From contig BDEJ01000001.1 in assembly GCA_001653155.1 (NCBI GenBank), positions 1 through 64,000 of the forward strand: a stretch of 64,000 nucleotides of DNA. Reading direction: 5' to 3'. The notes beneath the pieces are model-generated. The model was not told where the DNA came from. It saw only the letters and a list, made by a program, of their open reading frames with translations, and ran no database searches. This document shows, one piece after another, positions 16,448 through 24,433 of the stretch. This DNA comes from Porphyromonadaceae bacterium H1. GTDB taxonomy: Bacteria > Bacteroidota > Bacteroidia > Bacteroidales > Paludibacteraceae. Within the stretch, counting starts at the first letter, position 1; every line of letters begins with the position of its first letter. The position numbers and the translations under genes were made by a program.

Positions 16448-17287
16448 CTACTTCTTGTCAGTGGAGGACAGCGGTATCTCGTAAACCTTTGTTCTCACCC
16501 ATTGCGCCCATTCGTAGAGGCTTTTGCTTTTATCGAAATGTTGCCAGGGAATGGCTTCTCCAATGTGAATGCGGTGATGCTTGCCGCGCTGTTTGGCGAA
16601 CTCGTCGGCAAGGTAGAGGGATTCGATATTGGCTTTTATGCCTAAAAACTTACGAAAATTCGATAAGTTGTAAAAGAAGTTGGAATTGCGCCCTTCGAAA
16701 TAAATGGGCACAACGTCTCGCTGATACTCTATGGCTTTCCCTATAAAGTTCTTCTTCCACTCGAGGTCTTGTATGCGTCCGTTTATTTTTCTCGAGCAGG
16801 TTCCGGCCGGGAAAGTGATGAGGTGTTTGTCGGATCGGAAGAAATTTTGGGTTATTTCGGCATTCGCTTTTGCTTGTCCGCCTGTTTTGTTTATCGGAAT
16901 AAAAAGGTCGTTCAGTGGTTTTACAAACAATAGCACATCGTTGGCATAAATCCGGACTTGGTCGTTATAGGCCCGGCCGATGTAATAGGCCAGACTTACG
17001 CCATCCATCCCTCCGAGAGGATGATTGCTTACAAAGATATAAGGCCTCCCGTCCTGTGGGAGCCGCTCCTGTCCCAGTACGGTCGTTGTGATCTTGTAAA
17101 AGTCGTGTATCCCTTCGATAAAGGCCATATTTTTCTTCTGGCCGTGTATTTCCATAAAGTTATTCAGCTCTTTTTCGTGGATAATCCGGCGCAGATAGCT
17201 GACGATGAACTTCGGAATACGAGCTTTGGGAAACTTCTTTTTCAGAATCTTGGCGACATCAAATCGCAGTTCTTCTTCGTTGTACAT
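16448..17287 (-). CDS. PlsC-like acyltransferase
   Basis: 279 aa, no signal peptide; predicted membrane-associated lysophospholipid-type acyltransferase. The N-terminal motif reads VSNHPLGGMDG, a variant of NHxxxxD in which five residues separate His and Asp. A second block, FPAGTCSRKING, corresponds to the FPEGTRS motif with Glu replaced by Ala. These variants mark the LPLAT subgroup that includes hemolysin-like and lipid O-acyltransferases of Bacteroidota, for example enzymes of aminolipid (glycine or ornithine lipid) synthesis. Which acceptor is used here is unknown. It starts 19 bp after the end of miaB and is probably co-transcribed with it. Confidence 0.75.
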   Translation of the reverse strand: MYNEEELRFDVAKILKKKFPKARIPKFIVSYLRRIIHEKELNNFMEIHGQKKNMAFIEGIHDFYKITTTVLGQERLPQDGRPYIFVSNHPLGGMDGVSLAYYIGRAYNDQVRIYANDVLLFVKPLNDLFIPINKTGGQAKANAEITQNFFRSDKHLITFPAGTCSRKINGRIQDLEWKKNFIGKAIEYQRDVVPIYFEGRNSNFFYNLSNFRKFLGIKANIESLYLADEFAKQRGKHHRIHIGEAIPWQHFDKSKSLYEWAQWVRTKVYEIPLSSTDKK

Positions 17288-17306
17288 GCTGTTTTATTTC
17301 GGGAAT

Positions 17307-18677
17307 TTACACGACTTCTCCAATTAGGGTGGCCGACGATGCCGAGTTTATTTTTACCCGGATGATTTCTCCGATTCTTCTCCCTTCTCGGGGGAATATG
17401 ACCACTTTGTTTTGTGACGTACGACCGAAAAGCTGTTCGCGCGAACGTTTCGAGAAGCCTTCCACCAGTACTTCGAATGTTTTTCCGATGTCTTTGTGGT
17501 TGCTCTCCTGCGACAGTTCGTTTTGGAGTGCGATAATTTCGTTTAGGCGGCGTACCTTGGTCTCTTCCGGTATATCGTCGGGTAGGCGTCGGGCTGCCAG
17601 CGTTCCCGGCCGCTCGGAGTATTTGAACATGAAGGACATATCGAAAGCGGCTTCGCGCATGAGCGAGAGTGTTTCCTGATGGTCGGCTTCCGTTTCGCTG
17701 TGGAATCCGCAGAATACATCCGTCCCGATCGACACTTCGGGGATAATGCGTCTGATGGCTTGTATCCGTTCCAGGTATTGCTCCCGCGTATAGCGCCGGT
17801 TCATGAGGCGCAGGATGCGGTTGCTTCCCGATTGCACGGGCAGATGGATGAAACGGCAGAGGTTCGGGTATCGGGCGATGACCTCAAGGCTTTCGTCGCT
17901 CATATCGGTAGGATAGGAGGTTGTAAAGCGAATGCGCATTTCCGGGGCGGCCTCAGCAACAATGCGGAGTAGATTGTGGAAGTAAAGCGTTTCCCCCTGC
18001 CATTCGGTTTTGTAGGAGTTTACGGTTTGACCGAGCAGGGTTACCTCCTTGAAGTTCTTTTCTTTCAAGTCGTCAAGTTCCCGGAGGATACTGTCCACGT
18101 CGCGGCTTCGTTCCCGGCCTCGGGTGTAGGGGACAACGCAGTAGCTGCAAAACTTGTTGCAGCCCCGCATGATGGACAGAAAGGCTGAGATGGGATTCCC
18201 GATACGCGCCGGAATAACATCCTTGTAAGTCTCGGTTTTGGAGAGTTCCACATTTATGGCTTTTTCGCCTTTCTCGACCAATCCGACCAGATTGGGAATA
18301 TCCAGATAGGCGTCCGGGCCCACTACAATATCGACACCGTGGCCGGTGATGAGCTCATCCTTTACCCGTTCGGCCATACAGCCTATTACTCCGATGATGA
18401 GTTCTTTGTTCTTGCGTTTGAGCGACTGCAGGTATTTTAAGCGCTGGATTACTTTTTGTTCCGCATTGTCGCGGATGGAGCAGGTGTTTACAAAAATAGC
18501 GTTGGCCTCTTTAATCTCTTCCGTCAAGGCAAAGCCGTCCATCTGCATGATGGATGCGACCACCTCGCTGTCGGCCACATTCATTTGGCAGCCGTAGGTT
18601 TCGATAAAGAGCTTTTTGTCGTTCAGAACAGATTTAGAGTCTGCTGTTTCGACAGTAGGGCTTTGTTCGTTCATCAA
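17307..18677 (-). CDS. miaB: tRNA-2-methylthio-N6-dimethylallyladenosine synthase MiaB
   Basis: 456-aa radical-SAM methylthiotransferase that converts i6A37 to ms2i6A37 in tRNAs reading UNN codons. N-terminal UPF0004 domain ligates one [4Fe-4S] cluster through Cys30 (ETYGCQMN), Cys66 (NTCSIR) and Cys100 (IGCMAE). The radical-SAM cluster motif is GCNKFCSYC at 172-180. A TRAM domain closes the protein. An extra ~20 N-terminal residues precede the core. A TAATTTTG -7 box lies on the minus strand at 18706-18713. Confidence 0.96.
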   Translation of the reverse strand: MMNEQSPTVETADSKSVLNDKKLFIETYGCQMNVADSEVVASIMQMDGFALTEEIKEANAIFVNTCSIRDNAEQKVIQRLKYLQSLKRKNKELIIGVIGCMAERVKDELITGHGVDIVVGPDAYLDIPNLVGLVEKGEKAINVELSKTETYKDVIPARIGNPISAFLSIMRGCNKFCSYCVVPYTRGRERSRDVDSILRELDDLKEKNFKEVTLLGQTVNSYKTEWQGETLYFHNLLRIVAEAAPEMRIRFTTSYPTDMSDESLEVIARYPNLCRFIHLPVQSGSNRILRLMNRRYTREQYLERIQAIRRIIPEVSIGTDVFCGFHSETEADHQETLSLMREAAFDMSFMFKYSERPGTLAARRLPDDIPEETKVRRLNEIIALQNELSQESNHKDIGKTFEVLVEGFSKRSREQLFGRTSQNKVVIFPREGRRIGEIIRVKINSASSATLIGEVV

Positions 18678-19051
18678 TTACTGTTTACGTGTTTGTATTT
18701 CGCTGCAAAATTACATCTATTAATTTGAACAGAAAAACACTCCCCTGCGTAGCTTTGTTGGAGGCGTTTGAGATTTTTAATAACCGAAGCTTATTCGTGT
18801 ATTCAAAATATTTCTGCGATTTTAATATTTTTTTGCTATTTTTTGTTCTGATATATTTGTTGGAGTAAATAATTATTCTCAACTTTGCTGACGTAAACAA
18901 ACAGATAGATTTTTCATAGTTAAGGTTTAGGTTAAAATGGTAATGGGTGGCTGTGAAGTTGCCCATTACTTTTTCGCTGTCTGTGAAATAAGAAATGTCC
19001 TGCATCTGATAATAATTTTTTATCTTTGTAGCACGTAAAAGTTTCTCCCTT
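18678..19051. promoter_or_regulatory. Divergent promoter region, no gene
   Basis: A 374-bp AT-rich gap between divergent genes. On the minus strand TAATTTTG (18713-18706) is a candidate -7 box for miaB. On the plus strand TATCTTTG (19021-19028) is a candidate -7 box for the 19052 gene. Neither has an obvious TTG partner. A reading frame across the gap on the minus strand is not convincing as a gene, and I see no RNA gene. Confidence 0.5.
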
Positions 19052-19483
19052 ATGGACGATTTAGGAAATATCATTTATGTGCTTTTGTTGCTTGTCGGCT
19101 TGTTTGTAAGCGGGCTTAGCAAGATGAAAGCCAAAACTAAGCCCAAGAAGGTACACGAGAAAGGTTCACCGTTTGGTGGTGAATGGGAGGAGCTGCGGGA
19201 CATTTTCGAGCAAGCCGGTCGTGAAGAAGTTGTTGAGTCTCTTCCCATACCGGTGCAACAAACGCAGGAAGTTACTCGGCCCCCCCGGATAGAAAGCTAC
19301 GAAACGGTCGCAAACAATGCCGATTTAAGAGTGAAAAATCGCTTAAAAACCGCAAAAAAAAGTTTTGAAGAAAATCTGAGGACGGAGGACAGTTCGGATC
19401 TTGCCGACGAAATAAGCCTCAGCACTCCGGAAGAAGCACGGAGGGCTTTTGTCTACTCCGAAATTTTTGCAAGAAAATATTGA
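19052..19483 (+). CDS. Small membrane-anchored protein of unknown function
   Basis: 143 aa. One N-terminal transmembrane helix (IIYVLLLLVGLFVSGL) is followed by a basic stretch (KMKAKTKPKKVHEKG) and a polar, probably disordered cytoplasmic tail ending EARRAFVYSEIFARKY. No family recognised. A TAnnTTTG box just upstream and a terminator downstream suggest its own transcript. The conserved-looking last residues may be a docking segment; this is speculation. Confidence 0.6.
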   Translation: MDDLGNIIYVLLLLVGLFVSGLSKMKAKTKPKKVHEKGSPFGGEWEELRDIFEQAGREEVVESLPIPVQQTQEVTRPPRIESYETVANNADLRVKNRLKTAKKSFEENLRTEDSSDLADEISLSTPEEARRAFVYSEIFARKY

Positions 19484-19565
19484 AAATTAGTAGGAACATG
19501 TGAACACACACTGAGTCCTTTGTAAGAAAAGGGCAAAAGAAATGAAAAATACGGTTGAAAGAAGA

Positions 19566-19599
19566 GAGTTCCGGTTTGTTTTCTCCGGAATTCTTTTTT
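19566..19599 (+). terminator. Terminator between the 19052 gene and greA
   Basis: Stem of 9 bp with one G-U pair (19566-19574 with 19585-19593, 10-nt loop), extendable by A-T pairs, followed by six T. It lies 30 bp before greA, so greA must rely on read-through or on a promoter I cannot see. Confidence 0.65.
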
Positions 19600-19628
19600 G
19601 TTATTAAAAAACTAAAGAGAATGTAATT

Positions 19629-20105
19629 ATGGCGACAGTTTATATGACCGAAGAAGGTTATAACAAGTTGAAAGAAGAATTAGCAGAATTGGAAAGCGTA
19701 CAGCGCCCTGCCATTTCGAAGCAAATTGCCGAAGCTCGAGATAAGGGAGACTTGTCGGAAAATGCGGAGTATGATGCTGCAAGAGAGGCACAAGGCTTGC
19801 TCGAAATGAAAATTGCAATTTTGAAGGATAAATTAGCCTCTGCCCGTCTGATTGATGAGTCGCAGATCAATGCCGATGAAGTGCAGATTCTGACCCGTGT
19901 GAAAATCCGAAATACCAAGAATGGTCAAGAGATGGTTTATACCATCGTTTCGGAGAGTGAAGCCAACTTCAAGGAGGGTAAATTGTCGGTGGAAACACCT
20001 ATTGCGAAAGGTCTGTTGGGGAAGAAAAAAGGAGATAAAGCAACAGTGCTCGTTCCCTCGGGGCAGATGGAGTTTGAAATTATTGATATTTCGGTAGGTT
20101 TGTAA
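19629..20105 (+). CDS. greA: Transcription elongation factor GreA
   Basis: 158 aa, the standard GreA length. The N-terminal coiled coil (YNKLKEELAELESVQRP to GDLSENAEYDAAREAQG) contains the acidic tip motif DLSENAEYDA, which reaches into the RNA polymerase secondary channel to stimulate cleavage of backtracked RNA. The C-terminal FKBP-like domain ends with LLGKKKGD and VPSGQMEFEI. It is followed 24 bp later by the HIT protein gene, a neighbour arrangement consistent with one operon. Confidence 0.96.
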   Translation: MATVYMTEEGYNKLKEELAELESVQRPAISKQIAEARDKGDLSENAEYDAAREAQGLLEMKIAILKDKLASARLIDESQINADEVQILTRVKIRNTKNGQEMVYTIVSESEANFKEGKLSVETPIAKGLLGKKKGDKATVLVPSGQMEFEIIDISVGL

Positions 20106-20129
20106 AATAAACAATCGGAGGAAAGAGAT

Positions 20130-20522
20130 ATGGCAAGTGTTTTTAGTAAGATTGTGGCTGGGGAGATACCCTGTTACAAAGTGGCTGAAGATGCCGAGTT
20201 TTTAGCTTTTTTGGATATTAATCCGATGACTCCGGGGCATACGCTGGTTATTCCCAAGCAGGAAGAAGATTATATTTTTCGCCTGGATGATAGCAGCTAC
20301 CTGAAGCTTATGGCCTTTGCTAAAAAGGTAGCTTTAGCCATTGAGAAAGCTTTGCCTTGCTTACGTGTAGGGCTTGCTGTTATCGGATTGGAAGTGCCTC
20401 ATGTACACATTCATCTTATCCCCATCCAAAAAGAGGCGGACATGAACTTTTCAAATCCGAAACTCAGCCTGTCTGCCGACGAGATGAAGAGTATTGCCGC
20501 ACAGATTGCCGAGCGTATGTAA
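20130..20522 (+). CDS. HIT-family nucleotide hydrolase
   Basis: 130-aa histidine-triad protein. The catalytic motif HVHIHLIP is at residues 91-98, with the N-terminal signature FSKIVAGEIPCYKV and the FLDINPMTPGHTLVIPK strand characteristic of the Hint branch. Such enzymes hydrolyse nucleoside phosphoramidates or dinucleotides such as AMP-lysine adducts. The specific substrate is not evident. Second gene of the greA unit, with a terminator 26 bp after its stop. Confidence 0.93.
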   Translation: MASVFSKIVAGEIPCYKVAEDAEFLAFLDINPMTPGHTLVIPKQEEDYIFRLDDSSYLKLMAFAKKVALAIEKALPCLRVGLAVIGLEVPHVHIHLIPIQKEADMNFSNPKLSLSADEMKSIAAQIAERM

Positions 20523-20547
20523 AAAGAACGTTATTTCTACATCAGCT

Positions 20548-20581
20548 GAGGGACTTCCGAAAGGATATGTCCCTCTTTTTT
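20548..20581 (+). terminator. Terminator after the greA-HIT unit
   Basis: GAGGGAC (20548-20554) pairs with GTCCCTC (20569-20575) around a 14-nt loop, followed by six T. Confidence 0.75.
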
Positions 20582-20668
20582 GTCCGGTGATTCTCAGGCT
20601 TTCCTCTGGCTTAGGGGAGCATGTCTGGGGTTGCGATAAACGAAAAAGCAGCTCCGGAAATAATAAAT

Positions 20669-20697
20669 ATCCCTCCGGTTTTTTTAACCGGAGGGAT
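20669..20697. terminator. Strong hairpin between convergent genes
   Basis: A perfect 12-bp inverted repeat (20669-20680 with 20686-20697) around five T. It lies between the greA-HIT unit and the convergent gene ending at 20760, so it may stop transcription from the minus strand. There is no T tract on either side, so it could instead act in 3'-end stabilisation. Confidence 0.5.
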
Positions 20698-20759
20698 GGG
20701 GTGTTACAAACAGATATTGCACGTCTTTATTTATACCTTAGTTGTGCCGTTTTTGTGTT

Positions 20760-22013
20760 TTAGCGGGATCGTGGAGAGCTTGAATTGCTTCGCGAAGAGT
20801 GACTTTCTCCGGAGCTTCTTCCGCTTGTTGAAGATCTGGGAGAAGACTCCGAGCTGCTCCCTCGTTCCATGTTTCCGCCGGAAGATCGATTGCTTCGTTG
20901 AGAATTATTTTCAAAATTTGTGCCAGAATTTCTCTCGTTGTTGCTCCGGGTTCTCGGACTTACGCTTGAATTTCTCGGCGCTTGTTGATTCATTTCGGAA
21001 GAGCGGCCCGATGAGCTGCTGCGAGGAGACTCGGCTCTTTCCCATTTTTGCTCGTAGGAGTCGCTTCTTGTACTTCTTGTTGAAGATGAGCGAGAAGATG
21101 TTCCGCTTCTACTCCGGTCGTATTGTCCGGAAGAGGAGCTTCCGGAGCCCATTCTCGATTCCGATTTGCTGCTGCGCGAACTCCGATTCATCTCTTCGGA
21201 ATGATTGTGGCTTGATCGTGGAGATGCAGAGTAGCTCCTGCTATCGGAATTCAAGCCGGAAGAGCCGTAGCTACCCGAGCGGAGGTCGCGTGAGTTAATA
21301 GCATTGGAGTTTCGATTCTGGAAAGAAGCCTCGGGACGGCGTGTTTCGTAATCGTTCCGGCTGATGCTGTTGAACATTCTTCGGCCTCTGTCGCTGTAGT
21401 GAACGGTATTGGTGTAGCCGTAGTAATGGTCGTGGTTGATGTAATTGTACACATTTTTTACATAGACATTTACCGGAGTCGGGCGGCGGTAATGGTAGTA
21501 GGCAGGATAGTGCCCCCAATAGTAGGGCGACTGCCAAACTACGTAATACCGGCTCCTGAACATGCGATAGATACGCGGTGTTACTACAAATACCGGTTCT
21601 ATAACATAGTTGACGCCGTATAAGTAAGGACTTCCGATAATCTGCACCCGTATTTTGTTCCAACGCTTCCGTTCTACTACGATACTGGCTACGTCTTGAT
21701 ATACGTTGTCGTCGAGTACTGCCTGAATAACGATTACGTTCATTCTGTTTTCATAGGACTCCACTACCCGCAAGTAATCGATATAGCCATCGTCGTTTAA
21801 ATCCAGGTTGGATAGGTGGTTGTCCGGATTGTTTAATTCTCTCTCAAACTCTTCCAAATTATAAACATTGGAGAATAATGTGGCGACAGCTTCTAAATCG
21901 AGGTTATAGCTTATGTCATGGCTTGTGGTTTCGATGCTGATTCGATTTTGTCCTCCGGCCGCAGCAGCCCCCAGAAGAATGAGGCTTAGTGATAGAATGC
22001 TCTTGAGTTTCAT
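20760..22013 (-). CDS. Exported Tyr-rich protein with long Ser/Arg-rich tail
   Basis: 417 aa. Signal peptide (ILSLSLILLGAAAAGG), then a folded N-terminal region containing DLNDDGYIDYLRV, an EF-hand-like or dockerin-like calcium loop. Next comes a Tyr/Trp-rich segment (RYYVVWQSPYYWGHYP). From about residue 240 to the end the chain is low-complexity, dominated by Ser and Arg with Asn and Gly (SSRSSSTRSTRS and similar), and surely disordered. A similar N-terminal architecture occurs in uncharacterised Bacteroidota envelope proteins. The function is unknown; the basic tail suggests binding to anionic polymers or surfaces. Apparently single-gene. Confidence 0.65.
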   Translation of the reverse strand: MKLKSILSLSLILLGAAAAGGQNRISIETTSHDISYNLDLEAVATLFSNVYNLEEFERELNNPDNHLSNLDLNDDGYIDYLRVVESYENRMNVIVIQAVLDDNVYQDVASIVVERKRWNKIRVQIIGSPYLYGVNYVIEPVFVVTPRIYRMFRSRYYVVWQSPYYWGHYPAYYHYRRPTPVNVYVKNVYNYINHDHYYGYTNTVHYSDRGRRMFNSISRNDYETRRPEASFQNRNSNAINSRDLRSGSYGSSGLNSDSRSYSASPRSSHNHSEEMNRSSRSSKSESRMGSGSSSSGQYDRSRSGTSSRSSSTRSTRSDSYEQKWERAESPRSSSSGRSSEMNQQAPRNSSVSPRTRSNNERNSGTNFENNSQRSNRSSGGNMERGSSSESSPRSSTSGRSSGESHSSRSNSSSPRSR

Positions 22014-22164
22014 AGTTTGTTTTTATTGTGTTTTTTACCCTGTCCAAGCTTTGTCATAAAGCCGGATTTCTTGTAAATGTTTCAATTATTATGCCAGAAC
22101 CATCCTGTGGCTCATAACCAGTCACTTACACAAAGAGTAGGGGTGTTGTGAGAAAAGGGGGAGT

Positions 22165-22902
22165 TTAGGCGAGTAATTCTTTTCCGAAGAAGTTTTCGGC
22201 AGCTTCGAGGGCATCTATTTTTCCTACGTCAATCATGCTGAAATGATCCGGTGTGAATCCTTTTATGCTGTACTTTTCAGCCTGAGACAGGTATAAGTCC
22301 ATGATGGGGAAGCGTTCGGGGAATCCTTCCAACAAATTGAAAATCTTGGGAGAGACAACTTGAATTCCCGAAAAGGCCAGTCTGTGACAGGATGCCACAT
22401 CCTGGAAGCCTGCAGGCTTCACCTCTCCCGTTTCCGTGTGTATCCAAGCTCTTAGACGCTCTTCCGCATCAAAAAGAAGATAGCGCTTCGTCTCACGCGG
22501 GCTGACCAAAAGGGTTGCCAGGCTGTTCTTGTCGTGTTGACGGTAGAATGCTCCGAGGTCCGCGTTGGAAAGAATATCCACATTGTGCAAGAGGATCGCC
22601 TCATCCCCTTGAAGCCAAGTTGCAGCTTTTCGCAGGGCGCCTCCCGTTTCGAGCAGGCAGTCCCGTTCGTCGGATATTCGGATGTCGATGCCAAAAGAAT
22701 CTCGCTCGGCTATAAAACGGATGATTTGATCAGCAAAATGGTGTACGTTTACCACGATGTGCCGAAAGCCCGCAGCTTTCAGTTTCAAGATTAGCTGTTC
22801 GAGCAGTGTTTTCCCGCCAACGGGTATGAGGGCTTTAGGGATGCTGTCGGTCAGCGGTCGGAGGCGGGTTCCAAGTCCGGCAGCAAAGATTAAAGCTTTC
22901 AT
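22165..22902 (-). CDS. Sugar-phosphate nucleotidyltransferase (MurU-like)
   Basis: 245 aa starting at ATG 22902-22900, chosen because it opens directly on the family signature MKALIFAAGLGTRLRPLTD; the longer frame overlaps the upstream gene. This GlgC/RmlA-type nucleotidyltransferase core has the NTP-binding GLGTRLRP loop and a PKALIPVGG motif. The Asp of LLHNVDILS is the expected metal ligand. Its start overlaps the stop of the kinase-RapZ gene by ATGA, so the two proteins are made together. With an AmgK-like kinase as partner, the best reading is uridylylation of N-acetylmuramate-1-phosphate (MurU) in peptidoglycan recycling. Another sugar-1-phosphate is possible. Confidence 0.75.
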   Translation of the reverse strand: MKALIFAAGLGTRLRPLTDSIPKALIPVGGKTLLEQLILKLKAAGFRHIVVNVHHFADQIIRFIAERDSFGIDIRISDERDCLLETGGALRKAATWLQGDEAILLHNVDILSNADLGAFYRQHDKNSLATLLVSPRETKRYLLFDAEERLRAWIHTETGEVKPAGFQDVASCHRLAFSGIQVVSPKIFNLLEGFPERFPIMDLYLSQAEKYSIKGFTPDHFSMIDVGKIDALEAAENFFGKELLA

Positions 22903-24338
22903 GTATTGCGATAGTTGCGGGGAAGAAATATGTTTTCGATGTTTTGTTCGCGATGCACCAGCTGTACTTCTATATCGAATTTGGCGTGTATATGTTCGGC
23001 CATTTTTTGCGCTGAGTAGACGGAGCGGTGTTGCCCGCCGGTACAACCGAAGGCAATCATTAGGCTCGTGAATCCGCGGTCGATGTAACGCTTTACGGAA
23101 GCGTCGGCCAGCGCATAGGCGTGTTGCAGCAAGCTTAGGATTTCGCCATCTTCTTCGAGAAACTGTATTACGTTTTCGTCCAAGCCGGTGAAGTGTGCAT
23201 AACGCTCGTATTTTCCGGGGTTATTAACAGCCCGACAGTCGAATACAAAGCCTCCTCCATTGCCGGAGTCGTCGTTCGGGATGCCTTTTTTATACGAGAA
23301 GCTGTATATTTTTACAACGAGAGGCTTCCGGACGGAGACTTCACGGAATTGCTTCAGCTCGGTCATTTTTGATAATACTTCTCTTAGGTAAGGATATTCT
23401 CTCAAGCCGTCGCGTAAGATGCTGCGGAGGTTTTCGATAGCAAAAGGTATGCTTTGGAGGAAATGAGGCTTTTTCTCGAAATACCCCCTGAAACCGTAGG
23501 CTCCCAAAACCTGCAGAGTCCGGAAAAAGACAAAATGTTTCAGTTGTTTTCGGAAATCCGCCTCATCAACCGGTTTTAACTTTTTCAGGGAACTGAGGTA
23601 AGTTTGCAGGAGTTCCTCTTTTAGCTCCGAGCTGTATTGGGCCTTAGCCTGCCACAGAAAAGAGGCCACATCGTAGTAGACCGGTCCGCGTCGGCCTCCC
23701 TGAAAATCAATGAAATAGGGTTTCTCGTCTTTTATCATTACATTCCGGCTTTGGAAGTCGCGGTAGAGGAAAGCGTCGTGCTGTCCGGCCAGCAACGTGC
23801 GTGAGAATACTCCGAAATCGTTCTCCAAACGATCCTCCTGAAATTCGAGACCGGCCGGTTTCAGAAAGCAGTATTTGAAGTAGTTCAGATCCCATAAGAT
23901 GGAACGTTCGTTAAATTCCGCTTGAGGATAACAGACCGAAAAGTCGAGGCCTTCGGCGCCTCGTATTTGGATGTCGGCCAGTTTTTCGATGGTTTTTTTG
24001 AGCATATTCTTTTCACTCTCGCAAAATACACCTGTTTTCCGGCCTTCGGCGATGTAGTCGAACAGCAAGGTATTTCCCAAATCCTCCTGGATGTAGAAAC
24101 GGTCGTCCTCACTGGCCGCATAAAGCTGTGGAACGGGGAGTCGCTGTTTGTAAAAATGCTTAGCCATAGCCATGAAAGCCCTGTTTTCCTCCACGGAAGT
24201 GCCCTCCACACCGATAACGGAGGTTTTCTCGCCTTGCAGGCGGAAATATTTACGGTTGGAACCCGATGCCGAGAGCTCCGTCTTGGACAAAAGACGGTCA
24301 GCGGTGTATGCCTTGAAAAGTTTCTCTAATTCGTTCAT
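22899..24338 (-). CDS. AmgK-like sugar kinase fused to RapZ C-terminal domain
   Basis: 479 aa, two domains. Residues ~1-330 form an aminoglycoside-phosphotransferase-type kinase. The catalytic loop YRDFQSRNVMI has Asp194 and Asn199, with Tyr in place of the usual His of HxD. The metal-binding FIDFQGGRRGP has Asp211. This set resembles AmgK, which phosphorylates MurNAc/GlcNAc at C1. Residues ~340-479 match the C-terminal domain of RapZ (KIYSFSYKKGIP, GGGFVFDCRAVNNPG, FGCTGGQHRSV, HAKFDIEVQLVHRE). In E. coli this domain senses glucosamine-6-phosphate and steers decay of the GlmZ RNA. The RapZ N-terminal ATPase domain is absent. Start overlaps suggest co-translation with the MurU-like gene downstream. 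A TAAGTTTG -7 box is at 24398-24405. Confidence 0.8.
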   Translation of the reverse strand: MNELEKLFKAYTADRLLSKTELSASGSNRKYFRLQGEKTSVIGVEGTSVEENRAFMAMAKHFYKQRLPVPQLYAASEDDRFYIQEDLGNTLLFDYIAEGRKTGVFCESEKNMLKKTIEKLADIQIRGAEGLDFSVCYPQAEFNERSILWDLNYFKYCFLKPAGLEFQEDRLENDFGVFSRTLLAGQHDAFLYRDFQSRNVMIKDEKPYFIDFQGGRRGPVYYDVASFLWQAKAQYSSELKEELLQTYLSSLKKLKPVDEADFRKQLKHFVFFRTLQVLGAYGFRGYFEKKPHFLQSIPFAIENLRSILRDGLREYPYLREVLSKMTELKQFREVSVRKPLVVKIYSFSYKKGIPNDDSGNGGGFVFDCRAVNNPGKYERYAHFTGLDENVIQFLEEDGEILSLLQHAYALADASVKRYIDRGFTSLMIAFGCTGGQHRSVYSAQKMAEHIHAKFDIEVQLVHREQNIENIFLPRNYRNT

Positions 24339-24397
24339 AATTGATTTTGCATCCAGCAGATTTGCAGTGTGAAGCGCGTTCTTTCGCTTTGCTTTTG

Positions 24398-24405
24398 CAA
24401 ACTTA
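24398..24405 (-). promoter_or_regulatory. Candidate -7 box for the kinase-RapZ gene
   Basis: On the minus strand this reads TAAGTTTG, fitting TAnnTTTG, 60 bp upstream of the start codon. No TTG box at the expected distance. Confidence 0.45.
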
Positions 24406-24433
24406 CATAAAAAACAGGAATTATTGCCTGTGC

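Noticed and set aside
18685-19074. 129-codon open frame on the minus strand in the miaB upstream gap
   Set aside because: AT-rich, no motif, and it covers both divergent -7 boxes.
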